A stretch of DNA of 64,000 nucleotides, taken from positions 1,372,299-1,436,298 of the forward strand of contig NZ_BMLC01000001.1 of NCBI RefSeq assembly GCF_014645015.1, read 5' to 3'. Origin of the DNA: Salinibacterium xinjiangense (GTDB lineage Bacteria; Actinomycetota; Actinomycetes; Actinomycetales; Microbacteriaceae). Each line of letters opens with the position of its first letter. Within the stretch, counting starts at the first letter, position 1. Shown piece by piece: positions 1 through 7,671 of the stretch. Under the pieces are notes generated by a model that was not told the DNA's origin, did not search any database, and saw nothing but the letters and a program-made list of their open reading frames with translations. Both the position numbers and the translations under genes were made by a program.

Positions 1-210
1 GTTCGATGAGTCGATCTCGACCACGAGCACGCCGGGGTAGCCACGGGCGACGTGGGCCGTGGCATCCAGGCATCCATCGGCAACGACCACGACCCGCACC
101 GGTATCTCGACGAGGTCGCGAGCCACCAGAACGGACTCGAGGCACCGGCCGATCAGTACTTCTTCATCTCTCGCGGGGATCATCACCACGAGTTCGGCGA
201 TCGCTTTCAC
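1..210 (-). CDS. Family 2 glycosyltransferase, N-terminal part (cut by window edge)
   Basis: Only the first 70 codons lie in the window; the gene continues past base 1. The reading begins at a GTG (complement of 208-210) that shares GTGA with the stop of the upstream methyltransferase gene, a typical coupled overlap. The protein starts with VMIPARDEE followed by VVVVADGCLDAT, which is the N-terminal nucleotide-sugar binding pattern of GT-A family 2 enzymes. It is the last visible gene of a four-gene minus-strand cassette, so a role in modifying or assembling a glycoconjugate or glycolipid is likely, but donor and acceptor cannot be read from the sequence. Confidence 0.8.
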   Translation of the reverse strand, partial: MKAIAELVVMIPARDEEVLIGRCLESVLVARDLVEIPVRVVVVADGCLDATAHVARGYPGVLVVEIDSSN

Positions 211-809
211 AGCAGCCTCGTCCGTCGCGCGACGGACCGGGCATCCCGGCTGAAGACCTCGAGCACGAAGTCCTCCTCCTCGTGCCGCACGAGCCGGTGG
301 AGGCCGAGCCCGGCGATCGCCTCGTGAACGGCATCACCGCTCAGCGGAACATCGGAGACGGGATGGCGCCAGTGGCAGGCGACGAGCGTGCCCTGCTCGG
401 GCAGCGCGGCCACAATCGACGCGAGCACGGCGGCGAGTCCCGCGGCGCCGAAATAGTATCCGACCTCGGACAGCACGACGAGGTCGAATTCTCCTTCGGG
501 AAAGTCAGTCGTGACATCCCGAACTTCGATAATCGCCCGATCGCCGACCCGCTCCCGGGCGCGCTGCACCGCCGTGGCCGAGACGTCGACGGAGAGCAGG
601 CTGGTCGCGCGGTCGGCGAGAGCCTCCGTTGTCACGCCGATGGATGGCCCGATCTCGAGCACCCTTTCGTACGACTCCTGCGGCAGCGACGCAAGCAGGA
701 TCGCGCGCTTGCGCGACTCGTACCAGCGGGTCGCCAACCCCCACGGGTCGTCGTGGCGTTCATAGGTGGCGTCGAAATACTCGGCTCCGAGCGCGCGATC
801 CCCGGTCAC
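207..809 (-). CDS. SAM-dependent methyltransferase, NodS-like
   Basis: The 200-residue protein has the class I methyltransferase layout. YFDATYERHDDPWG near residues 11-24 is typical of NodS-like enzymes; the SAM-binding motif LEIGPSIG is at 51-58, followed by an acidic strand end (LSVDVSA) and the post-motif LVVLSEVGYYF. NodS family members N-methylate chitooligosaccharide or related amino sugars. That would fit the neighbouring deacetylase, which could expose the amine, but this pairing is inference. The start overlaps the end of the PIG-L gene by 4 bp (ATGA) and its stop overlaps the glycosyltransferase start by 4 bp, so the genes are almost certainly co-translated. Confidence 0.85.
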   Translation of the reverse strand: MTGDRALGAEYFDATYERHDDPWGLATRWYESRKRAILLASLPQESYERVLEIGPSIGVTTEALADRATSLLSVDVSATAVQRARERVGDRAIIEVRDVTTDFPEGEFDLVVLSEVGYYFGAAGLAAVLASIVAALPEQGTLVACHWRHPVSDVPLSGDAVHEAIAGLGLHRLVRHEEEDFVLEVFSRDARSVARRTRLL

Positions 810-1504
810 GAAGAACTCCCTGTCACGAAGAACTCTCTGTCGCCGGTGAAGTTCTCGAGAAAGTCGGCCCTGAGCACGGGGTGTTCACCGGTGGTCTGCG
901 AGCTGTAGTGGTCGAGCGCGCGCTGCTTCGTGGCATCCACCGTGACGCTCACCATCCGGTGCCACGGCATGTCGACAGATTCGGGATGGCCCCAATGCCA
1001 CAGCCAGACCGGATACTCGGCGAACCGCCGCCCCGCCGCCAGCTCGGCCGCGATCTCGCCGACGACCCGGTGGTCGCGATGGCCATCCCCGCGCCACGGC
1101 GCAACGACGAGAGCGGAGCGCGACGCCCGCGAGATGTGCTTGAGCAGCGCGGCGGTTATCTCGGCCCGATGCTCCCTGGTCGCACCGTCGGCGAATCCCA
1201 GCTCGACGACGTCAGCGCCGAGAATCACAGCGGCCGCCGCCAGTTCAGCCGACCGCGCAGTCGCGATTCCCTCGGCACCACTCGCGGCTCCATCGGTGAC
1301 CACCACGATCGTGACCCGGATGCCGCGGCCAGAGCACAGCGCGATCAGCCCGCCAGCGCCCAGGGTTTCGTCATCGGGGTGGGCGGCCACGACCAGCAGC
1401 TCATCCACCCCGAGCAGGTCGAGCGGAGGGCGGTCGTCGAGGCGGGGATCTGCTCGCCAGGTCGCGGCGGAAGTTCCGGCGACGCCCGCGTCAAAGCTCA
1501 CCAT
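806..1504 (-). CDS. PIG-L / LmbE family deacetylase
   Basis: The 232-residue protein carries the zinc and catalytic signature AHPDDE at residues 41-46 and the second metal motif GHRDH at 141-145, both hallmarks of the PIG-L/LmbE N-acetylglucosaminyl deacetylase fold. Family members remove N-acetyl groups from GlcNAc conjugates such as mycothiol precursors, GPI or antibiotics. The protein begins with about 35 residues of variable sequence. The start may be the ATG at 1504 or the next codon, a GTG at 1501; the latter would give the same 4-bp GTGA overlap seen elsewhere in this operon. It sits between the acyl-CoA dehydrogenase-like gene and the methyltransferase gene. Confidence 0.88.
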   Translation of the reverse strand: MVSFDAGVAGTSAATWRADPRLDDRPPLDLLGVDELLVVAAHPDDETLGAGGLIALCSGRGIRVTIVVVTDGAASGAEGIATARSAELAAAAVILGADVVELGFADGATREHRAEITAALLKHISRASRSALVVAPWRGDGHRDHRVVGEIAAELAAGRRFAEYPVWLWHWGHPESVDMPWHRMVSVTVDATKQRALDHYSSQTTGEHPVLRADFLENFTGDREFFVTGSSS

Positions 1505-2559
1505 GGTGCCGGCGCCTCGGCGATCGCACGACCCAGCGACTCGTCGTCGCGTTCGGCGTGGTGTTGGCGGATGTACAACTGCAGGTCGGCGACGCGCTTT
1601 GCGTGCGCCTCGTCGAGTGCGAGCGGCGCCGGCCCGAGGGCGTGCCCGGCTCGCTCGATGATCTCCTCGCAGGATTTCGCGACCCGCGCCCGAACCCGTT
1701 TTGCCAGCAGCCGGCCGTCGGTCGACCGGTCACCCACCAGCTGGGTCGCCTCGAGTAGCGCTCGCCGGCAGGACTGCAGCAGGTCATCGATGGCGCCGAG
1801 GTGGGCGAGAAGGAATGGATCCCGCTCGGCCGCCGCCGTCGCCGCAGTCGCAGCGTGCACAGTGCGTCCAATTCCGACTGCCCCGCCGAACCAGCAGGCG
1901 GCGACCCCAATGCCGCCGAATGCGAAGCCCGGGCGCTCGAGGTACCAGCCGGGCCCACCGACGGGCATCGCCGGAACCCCGCTAAAGCTCACGGGCCCGC
2001 TCGGGATCTCACTGAGACCCCTCGCCATCCACGTCGCCGGTGCGACCCTGACCCCGGGGTGCTTCAGGTCGACGGCATACAACTGCTTTTGGCCCGTGCT
2101 CGTGCTGGCCGTGACGAGAGCCGAGTCGAGTCGATCGGCAAGAGAGCACCACGCTTTGGTGCCGGATAGCGTGACCGCGTCGCCGGTCGATGCCGTGAGC
2201 GGATCATCCCCACCCTCTGCCGCGAAGACCCCCCAGGTGCCGCCGCCGGGTTCCATCCCCGCCTGCGCGAGGATCCCCACAGCATCGAGGTGTGGCTCCA
2301 CAGCTCGCACCACCCCGAGATCATCGGCGCCGAGTGTCGCGAATGCCTCCCAGAGATCCCGGGTGGATGCCTCGGCCGCAACGGGCCCGGACAGCCCCGG
2401 CCGGCGTGCAAGCGTCAGCCTGCGTGCAAGCCCCAGCCTGCGTGCAAGCCCCAGTGCAGCATCCACGCCCCCGGTCGTATCGACGTTGGCTGCATCGACG
2501 ACGGCTGCCGCAGCGAGCGCCCCAGGAGCCTGGGGAACGGGAGACAACGACACGTACAC
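1498..2559 (-). CDS. Acyl-CoA dehydrogenase-like flavoprotein
   Basis: This 353-residue protein resembles acyl-CoA dehydrogenases. The middle beta domain has LSGTKAWCSLAD followed by a beta-rich stretch, and the C-terminal helical domain includes LLEATQLVGDRS and a conserved-looking QHHAERD near the end. The first ~60 residues are Ala-rich and contain three copies of a six-residue L-G/T-L-A-R-R unit encoded by an 18-bp tandem repeat, so the N-terminal helical domain is short or divergent. It is the first gene of the minus-strand cassette. As a flavoenzyme next to glycan-modifying enzymes, its substrate is probably not a beta-oxidation intermediate, but this is inference. Confidence 0.8.
   Translation of the reverse strand: MYVSLSPVPQAPGALAAAAVVDAANVDTTGGVDAALGLARRLGLARRLTLARRPGLSGPVAAEASTRDLWEAFATLGADDLGVVRAVEPHLDAVGILAQAGMEPGGGTWGVFAAEGGDDPLTASTGDAVTLSGTKAWCSLADRLDSALVTASTSTGQKQLYAVDLKHPGVRVAPATWMARGLSEIPSGPVSFSGVPAMPVGGPGWYLERPGFAFGGIGVAACWFGGAVGIGRTVHAATAATAAAERDPFLLAHLGAIDDLLQSCRRALLEATQLVGDRSTDGRLLAKRVRARVAKSCEEIIERAGHALGPAPLALDEAHAKRVADLQLYIRQHHAERDDESLGRAIAEAPAPW
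2406..2459. repeat. 18-bp tandem repeat, 3 copies, within coding sequence
   Basis: Three adjacent 18-bp units starting GTGCAAGC are present; the middle copy is the type unit, the first differs at two positions and the third diverges near its end. The repeat lies within the acyl-CoA dehydrogenase-like gene and encodes a Leu-Ala-Arg-Arg hexapeptide repeat. Copy-number change would preserve the reading frame. Confidence 0.8.
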
Positions 2560-2666
2560 GTATTCCAGCTTGGATGCCCCTGCGACAACCCACTAGGGGT
2601 TGCCGCGCGGGCGATCCGGGGCTAAGCGGGGAGACGGTCGTAACTCATCGACCGTAGTCTTGGCGT

Positions 2667-3056
2667 ATGACGAGCGCGGTGATGACGATCGGCCTCCTCG
2701 CCGAGGTCTTCACCATCGTCGGCCTGGCGTCCGCTGCGTTCTGTTTCGCGATCCTCTTCATCATGACCTGCGCCCGTGGGCCCTGGCTGAAAACGCCGGC
2801 GGCCATCTCCGAAGGCCAGCTCAACTGGCTGTCTCCTGTTGGGCAGGTGCACTCCCGCGAGCTCACGGATTCGGAGCTCGCCATGGACCACGACCACGAC
2901 AAGCTCGAGGTGTTCCACCGCAAGCGCAAGAGCGCTCACGCTTACTTCACCGCAAGCGCACCAGACGAGAAACTCCTACGCACGCTCGGCCTGATCTTCG
3001 CGGGCATCGGCGTGCTGGCCGTGGTCGCCTCGATCGCGGTTCTCTTCTTCGAGTAG
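2667..3056 (+). CDS. Small membrane protein, two transmembrane segments
   Basis: The 129-residue protein has a hydrophobic segment at about residues 5-33 and another at about 104-128. Between them is a hydrophilic region with SPVGQVHSRELTDSEL and an acidic/basic stretch (MDHDHDK). I do not recognise a functional family. The start ATG follows a TAGTCT box (2655-2660) by six bases, which would give a leaderless transcript. It stands alone upstream of purS, divergent from the acyl-CoA dehydrogenase cassette, and its stop codon (3054-3056) lies inside the probable purS promoter. Confidence 0.7.
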   Translation: MTSAVMTIGLLAEVFTIVGLASAAFCFAILFIMTCARGPWLKTPAAISEGQLNWLSPVGQVHSRELTDSELAMDHDHDKLEVFHRKRKSAHAYFTASAPDEKLLRTLGLIFAGIGVLAVVASIAVLFFE

Positions 3057-3059
3057 AAT
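3054..3059 (+). promoter_or_regulatory. Putative -10 box (TAGAAT) of the purS-purQ operon
   Basis: TAGAAT followed by CGGGG lies 35 nt upstream of the purS GTG. The same hexamer lies 34 nt upstream of the purL start and 35 nt upstream of the purA start in this window. No clear TTGACA-like -35 is visible. Assignment as a promoter is inferred from this recurrence. Confidence 0.5.
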
Positions 3060-3094
3060 CGGGGTATTCGCCCTCGAACTCCTGGAGTGTTTCG

Positions 3095-3343
3095 GTGCCC
3101 ACCATTCTCGTTGAGGTCATGCCCAAGGCAGAGATCCTCGACCCACAGGGCAAGGCTGTCGCCGGCGCCCTCAGCAGGCTCGGCAAAGACAGGTACACCG
3201 CGGTTCGCATCGGCAAGCGATTCGAACTGACTGTCGATGGACCGGTGGATGACGCCATGCTCGCCGAGGTTCGCGGGATCGCCGAAGACATCCTCGCCAA
3301 CACCGTCATCGAGGATGTCGTCAGCATCACGGTCACCGAATGA
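3095..3343 (+). CDS. purS: Phosphoribosylformylglycinamidine synthase subunit PurS
   Basis: The 82-residue protein matches PurS in length and pattern: [17 protein letters not shown] at the start, then a beta-alpha-beta layout ending in VEDV-like VSITVTE. PurS is the small scaffold subunit that bridges PurQ and PurL in the fourth step of de novo purine synthesis (FGAR to FGAM). GTG at 3095 is chosen because it begins the conserved domain and follows CTGGAG by about eight bases. The stop overlaps the purQ start by 4 bp (ATGA), indicating translational coupling. Confidence 0.93.
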   Translation: MPTILVEVMPKAEILDPQGKAVAGALSRLGKDRYTAVRIGKRFELTVDGPVDDAMLAEVRGIAEDILANTVIEDVVSITVTE

Positions 3344-4035
3344 GGATCGGGGTCATCACCTTCCCCGGCTCCCTCGACGACCGGGACGCCCAGCGTGCCG
3401 TCCGCCTCGCCGGAGCCGAGCCGGTCGCACTCTGGCACGGTGACCACGACCTGGCCGGAGTCGACGCGATCGTGCTCCCCGGCGGTTTCAGCTACGGCGA
3501 CTACCTGCGCGCAGGCGCCATCGCCAGCCACGCGCCGATCATGGCCGAGGTCATCGATGCAGCCAACGCCGGGATGCCCGTGCTCGGCATCTGCAACGGA
3601 TTCCAGATGCTGGCCGAGGCCCGCCTGCTGCCGGGAGCCCACACACGCAATGCGCACCAGCAGTTCATACGCCGCGACCAAAAGCTGAGCGTCGAGAACG
3701 CCGACACCGCGTGGACCAACCAGTTCGAGACCGGCGCCGAGATCATCATCCCGCTCAAGAACGCCGACGGTCGCTTCGTCGCAGACGACGAGACGATCCG
3801 GCGCATCGAGGGCAACGGCCAAGTGGTGTTCCGCTACGTCGACGTAAACCCCAACGGCTCGATGAACGACATCGCGGGGGTGTCGAACGAGCGTGGAAAC
3901 GTGGTCGGGCTGATGCCGCATCCTGAGCATGCCACCGAGCCCGGCTTCGGCCCCGACATGACGGATGCGATGCGGTCGGGCACCGATGGGCTCGCCTTCT
4001 TCACGAGCGCGATCGCGGCACTGACCCGGGCGTAA
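3340..4035 (+). CDS. purQ: Phosphoribosylformylglycinamidine synthase glutaminase subunit PurQ
   Basis: The 231-residue protein is a class I glutamine amidotransferase. The nucleophile lies in GICNG (Cys85), with the catalytic His194 and Glu196 in MPHPEH, and [14 protein letters not shown] at 47-60 is the PurQ oxyanion region. It supplies ammonia from glutamine to PurL for FGAM formation. It overlaps purS by 4 bp and is followed after two bases by the DUF3817 gene. purL is about 3.6 kb downstream, separated by unrelated genes and carrying its own promoter-like box. Confidence 0.96.
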   Translation: MRIGVITFPGSLDDRDAQRAVRLAGAEPVALWHGDHDLAGVDAIVLPGGFSYGDYLRAGAIASHAPIMAEVIDAANAGMPVLGICNGFQMLAEARLLPGAHTRNAHQQFIRRDQKLSVENADTAWTNQFETGAEIIIPLKNADGRFVADDETIRRIEGNGQVVFRYVDVNPNGSMNDIAGVSNERGNVVGLMPHPEHATEPGFGPDMTDAMRSGTDGLAFFTSAIAALTRA

Positions 4036-4037
4036 CA

Positions 4038-4592
4038 ATGGTGACACCCCGGTCGCTATGCGGCGCCCTCGCGATTGCCGAGGCCATCACCTGGACGCTG
4101 CTGATCACCGGGCTCATCCTGCGGGCGACCGCCGGGCTCGATGTCGCGGTGTCGGTCGGTGGCGGAATCCACGGTTTCGTATTTCTCGCCTACGGCGCAA
4201 CAGCGGTGCTGCTCGCCGTCAACCAGCGTTGGAGCCTGGGCGTCTCGCTGCTCGCGATCGGTAGCGCGGTCATCCCGTTCGCGACGATCCCCGTCGAGCT
4301 GTGGCTTGCGCGCACCGGACGCCTCGACGGTGGATGGCGGGTCGACGCGACCCACGATCCCCGTGACCGGTCGTGGATCAACCGCGCACTGCGCGCGTTT
4401 CTGCAGCGACCACGACGGCTGGTCGGGCTCATCATCGTCGCGGTCATCGTTCTGTTCATCGTGCTTCTGTCGTTGGGGCCGCCGCAACTCGACCAGGCCG
4501 CACATCACCCGCTGATGGGCACCGGTGCCCATCGTGAGCCCGCTGTCACGCCCCCTATTGTCGACTCGACCTATCAACTCGACAACAGTTGA
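4038..4592 (+). CDS. DUF3817 family membrane protein
   Basis: The 184-residue protein has the DUF3817 pattern of hydrophobic segments: an N-terminal AEAITWTLLITGLILR, a second helix with GGIHGFVFLAYG, a third with LGVSLLAIGSAVIPF, and a further C-terminal helix (RLVGLIIVAVIVLFIVLL). DUF3817 proteins are actinobacterial integral membrane proteins of unknown function. The start is two bases after the purQ stop, so it is probably carried on the purS-purQ transcript. The hydrophilic tail after the last helix (about 35 residues) is low in conserved features. Confidence 0.8.
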   Translation: MVTPRSLCGALAIAEAITWTLLITGLILRATAGLDVAVSVGGGIHGFVFLAYGATAVLLAVNQRWSLGVSLLAIGSAVIPFATIPVELWLARTGRLDGGWRVDATHDPRDRSWINRALRAFLQRPRRLVGLIIVAVIVLFIVLLSLGPPQLDQAAHHPLMGTGAHREPAVTPPIVDSTYQLDNS

Positions 4593-4650
4593 ATTGTCGT
4601 CTCGTTAGCCCATTCCTCCGCGGTGCCTGACATGACCGAACGCCGGCCCG

Positions 4651-5161
4651 ATGCCGACCAAGCATGATGCGGCCACGCTCGCGGCCGCTCTGGATGGCGA
4701 CGCCGCGCAACTCCGCTTCGACAGCGTCACGCTGCAGGCGTTCATCCGGTCCCTTCTCCCTGCCGATGCCGATGCCGATGCCGATGCCGATGCCGATCAT
4801 GCTGACCGTTTTCAGCCCGCGCGACCTGCGGATGACTCCCGCCACGGGTACGTCCCCGAACGCGATCATGCAGATGCTGCGGCTCAGACTCACCCAGCTG
4901 GAGGTCGAGGGCATCGACAACGCGGCCGAGTTGTCGATCGAGGGATCCGAGATACTGCGCATTCGTCGCGAGCAGGTCGAGCCGATGCATCCTGACGCGC
5001 CAGGCCACCTCATCACCAACCTCGTGGTCGACTACTGGTATTCGGTGCCCGACAGCAAACAGGTCGTCCTGGCGAACTTCTCGACGCCCCTGGCCGACAT
5101 CCCCGAAATCATGGTGTCGTTCTTCGACGCGACAGTGCTCGCGTCGTCATTCGCGCGCTGA
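4651..5161 (+). pseudogene. Hypothetical gene broken by a frameshift at a 6-bp repeat
   Basis: Two reading frames together look like one protein. The first (from ATG 4651) encodes MPTKHDAATLAAALDGDAA... and runs into an (Asp-Ala)n stretch; the second, offset by +1, continues from within the repeat as MLTVFSPRDLRM... to a natural-looking C-terminus ending at 5161. In each case the alternative frame over the same stretch looks non-coding. The junction coincides with six TGCCGA units at 4761-4796. Changes of whole units cannot alter frame, so a single-base indel (real or a sequencing error) is required. The family is not recognised. If the second half is translated alone, the in-frame ATG at LTVFS would be a plausible start. 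Confidence 0.55.
4761..4796. repeat. Hexanucleotide repeat TGCCGA x6
   Basis: There are six perfect TGCCGA units. They encode Asp-Ala in the upstream frame and Pro-Met in the downstream frame of the frameshifted gene at 4651-5161. Confidence 0.95.
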
Positions 5162-5177
5162 TGACCGAGGTGCGCCG

Positions 5178-6038
5178 CTAAGGCGACACCAGGAAGAACG
5201 GGAACACCCCGTCATTGCGTGCGTGCACGATGACCAGGAAGACCACCGCATCCAGCAGAAGATGCACGGTCAGCACATAGGGCAGGGATTTGGTCTGCGA
5301 AAAAATCCAGCCCTGCAGCAGCGCGAAGGGGATCATCAGCAGCGGACCCCACGCCTGGTAGCCGAGCTCCCAGAGGAACGACACGAAGATCACCATCTGC
5401 AGCAGGTTCGACTGCCACACCGGGAAATGACGCTTGAACAAGACGAAGACGGTGAGGATGAAGAACAGTTCATCCCAGGTTCCGACCGCGTTCACGCCAA
5501 CGAAAAGGCGGCCGATCTCGTCGGCCGTGACCGTGTTCGGCCAGTTCAGGTAGACGCCGGAGGTGATGAAGTAGAAAGGCAGGATGAGCCAGCCCAGGAC
5601 CAGCACGAGAGCGATGTAGCCCCACTGCACCCTGCTCCACGGCCATCCGCCGCGCCAGGGAAAACGGATCAGGCGATCCCGGAACACGAATCGCGAGATC
5701 AGGTACGGAACGGTCACAGCGGCCCCGAGCACGACTCCGGTGAGGAAGAAGTTGCCCCAGCTGATGTCGGCCTTCACCGAGATGGTCGAGACGATCACCA
5801 TCCCGATGGCGATCAGCAGCAGGTCACGGAACAGTCCGTCGGAGCGGCTGGACCGGTCGAACAGCCACGCGATGACGAGCGCCGTGACGAGCATGCCGTA
5901 TCCCGTGAGAGTCACGGCCAGCGACGTTCCTCTCAGCGCGAAGAGCAGCACTGCCGAGCTGCTGAGCAGCGTCGCAGGGATGAGCCCCCAGCTCAGGGCG
6001 GGGCGGACTGTCGTGTCTGGGCTGGTGGCGGCGGGCAC
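5178..6038 (-). CDS. CPBP-like intramembrane protein (degenerate CAAX protease family)
   Basis: The 286-residue protein starts at GTG and has about seven hydrophobic segments. The C-terminal half resembles the CPBP/ABI (CAAX-protease-like) domain: WDELFFILTVF at the position of motif 1, FLWELGYQAWGPLL at motif 2 and HLLLDAV at motif 3. The usual motif-1 Glu-Glu-x3-Arg is not intact (DE, no Arg) and the motif-2 His is absent, so catalysis is doubtful. It could act as a membrane chaperone or adaptor. It is followed by no gene on the same strand and convergent with the frameshifted gene upstream. Confidence 0.6.
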   Translation of the reverse strand: MPAATSPDTTVRPALSWGLIPATLLSSSAVLLFALRGTSLAVTLTGYGMLVTALVIAWLFDRSSRSDGLFRDLLLIAIGMVIVSTISVKADISWGNFFLTGVVLGAAVTVPYLISRFVFRDRLIRFPWRGGWPWSRVQWGYIALVLVLGWLILPFYFITSGVYLNWPNTVTADEIGRLFVGVNAVGTWDELFFILTVFVLFKRHFPVWQSNLLQMVIFVSFLWELGYQAWGPLLMIPFALLQGWIFSQTKSLPYVLTVHLLLDAVVFLVIVHARNDGVFPFFLVSP

Positions 6039-6099
6039 ACCCCGATTCTGTCACGGAGCCCTCGCGGGCGCCCGGACTTCTCCGCCGCTCACCGCGCGC

Positions 6100-6148
6100 C
6101 ACCCGTCACCCGTCACCCGCCACCCGCCGCCCGTTACCTGTTACCCGT
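6100..6148. repeat. 7-bp tandem repeat (CACCCGT-like) x7
   Basis: Seven degenerate heptamers of the type CACCCGT/TACCCGT lie directly in front of the left arm of the first family A palindrome. A G-rich, purine-strand low-complexity stretch (6231-6310) lies on its other side. Confidence 0.75.
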
Positions 6149-6150
6149 TA

Positions 6151-6229
6151 CCAAATGAAGGAGATTCCGCCGCTGGACGCAGATCCGCCGCTAAAACGTG
6201 CCCCAGAAGGCGAAATCTCCTTCATTTGG
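6151..6229. repeat. Family A palindromic element, copy 1
   Basis: The left arm CCAAATGAAGGAGATT (6151-6166) and right arm AATCTCCTTCATTTGG (6214-6229) are perfectly complementary over 16 bp. Pairing continues imperfectly inward for several more bases, enclosing about 47 nt. It lies between the start of the CPBP-like gene and the end of the MscS gene. Two other elements with related arms (AAATGAMGGA core) occur at 19879-19960 and 56886-56985. Confidence 0.85.
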
Positions 6230-6328
6230 CAATGAGAGCGGGAGAGAGCGGGAGCGCGCGGGGCGCGAGGAGCGGGAGAGCGCGGGGCGCGGGGGCGGGG
6301 GGCCGGGGCCCACCGCCGGAGGGCCTGC

Positions 6329-7531
6329 TCAGGGCCTCGCGGTCGGGGTGGGCATGGTGATGGCGCCGGTGAAGTCGTTTCCGCGCGCCTCGGCCTCCGG
6401 CGTTCCACTGAAGAATCCCGACTTGGCTGCGGTGTCTGACGAAGCTTTCGTGCGCGGCTTCTTCTCCTGCGCCTGCTCCCGCTCCACCTCCTGCTCCACC
6501 ATGATCACGCGGTTGCGCGGCAGTCCTGCCGGGCTCGACTTCTGCAGCCAGTCGACGAGCTTCTCACGCACGAGGCACCGCAGATCCCAGAGCCGGCCGG
6601 CATCAGACGCGCTGACCAGAACACGCACGCTCACGAATCCGCCCGTGGCATCCGTCACCTGCACGTTCGCGACGCGACCGTCGAACAGGTCGGTCTCGGC
6701 CAGCACCACGTCGAGCTGGGTGCGCAGGTGGCCCGGGTTCACGCGCCAGTCGAGGTCGAACAGGATCGCACCGGTCAGGGCACTACCCTGGCGGGTCCAG
6801 TTCTCGAACGGTGTCGTCGTGAAATAGGTGGATGGCAGCACAACGTGCCGCTCATCCCAGGTGCGCAGCACCACATAGGTGAGGGTGATCTCCTCGATGC
6901 GACCCCATTCACCGTTCGCCACGACGACGTCATCCACCCGGATCGCGTCACTGAAGGCGAGCTGCATGCCCGCGAACACGGCGGCGAGGGTCGACTGGGC
7001 AGCGAGACCGGCGACGATAGTCGCGACCCCGGCCGACGCCAGCAGGCTCGCACCGACGGTCTGCACTTCAGGGAAGGTCAACAGGATCAAGCCGACCGCA
7101 AGAAGCACGATGATCGCCAGACCGAGTCGTCTCAGGATCATCACCTGCGTGCGCACGCGACGCGCGACGCGGTTGTCTGGCACATCGATGGGATACCGCG
7201 TCAGCGCGCGGTCGATAAGCAGCCCCATGACACCGGCCAGCAGCCAGGCTCCAGCGGCGATCGCAAGGATGCGGAACCCCTGGTCGATGAACGGTCGCCA
7301 GTCCATAGCAGGCAGGGTCAGCGAGACTGCGATCCAGATGCCGACAATCGCCAGCATGATGCGCGTTCGCCGCCGCACCCCGCCGAGGGACTCGTGCAGC
7401 CCCGGGTAGCGACGCGACGCGGCCCGCACCGCCACCGCCACAACGCCGACGATGACGAGAACGACGACAATGGCGATGATTACGGCGAAGCCGAGACCGA
7501 TCCACGACTGCCATGAGAACTGTTCGAACAT
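6329..7531 (-). CDS. MscS family mechanosensitive ion channel
   Basis: The 400-residue protein has four N-terminal membrane segments and a pore-lining/beta-domain region typical of MscS: ASAGVATIVAGLAAQSTLAAVFAG followed by GMQLAFSDAIRVDDVVV and GEWGRIEEITLTYVVLRTWDER. After the beta domain there is an alpha/beta C-terminal domain and a hydrophilic tail rich in Glu, Lys and Thr. MscS channels open on membrane tension and release solutes on hypo-osmotic shock. ATG at 7531 is chosen because GGAGGT stands just upstream; a longer in-frame extension is not supported. It is divergent from purL. Confidence 0.9.
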   Translation of the reverse strand: MFEQFSWQSWIGLGFAVIIAIVVVLVIVGVVAVAVRAASRRYPGLHESLGGVRRRTRIMLAIVGIWIAVSLTLPAMDWRPFIDQGFRILAIAAGAWLLAGVMGLLIDRALTRYPIDVPDNRVARRVRTQVMILRRLGLAIIVLLAVGLILLTFPEVQTVGASLLASAGVATIVAGLAAQSTLAAVFAGMQLAFSDAIRVDDVVVANGEWGRIEEITLTYVVLRTWDERHVVLPSTYFTTTPFENWTRQGSALTGAILFDLDWRVNPGHLRTQLDVVLAETDLFDGRVANVQVTDATGGFVSVRVLVSASDAGRLWDLRCLVREKLVDWLQKSSPAGLPRNRVIMVEQEVEREQAQEKKPRTKASSDTAAKSGFFSGTPEAEARGNDFTGAITMPTPTARP

Positions 7532-7631
7532 GAGACCTCCTGTCACGACCAAACTTTCAGCGTACGACACAGCTCTGGGCGCCCGATGGGAGCGCGCAGG
7601 CACAGCCGCCGATCGAAGTGTCCCACGCCGG

Positions 7632-7637
7632 TAGAAT
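7632..7637 (+). promoter_or_regulatory. Putative -10 box (TAGAAT) of purL
   Basis: GTAGAATCGGG occurs here exactly as at purS (3053-3063). The hexamer ends 34 nt before the purL GTG, nearly the same leader length as at purS and purA. A CGATCG hexamer lies 16 bp upstream here and 17 bp upstream at purS; whether it acts as a -35 element is unknown. Confidence 0.5.
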
Positions 7638-7671
7638 CGGGATGCATCCTGTCGACGACCCCTGGAGCTTT

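Noticed and set aside
629..2596. Long plus-strand open frame (655 codons) over the first cassette
   Set aside because: It is antisense to four clear, overlapping minus-strand genes, and its product is Arg/Pro/Ser-rich with no family pattern; high GC creates such shadows.
7618..7671. Upstream GTG (7618) as the purL start
   Set aside because: It would place the TAGAAT box inside the coding region, and the extra residues are not typical; GTG 7672 has a ribosome-binding site at proper distance.
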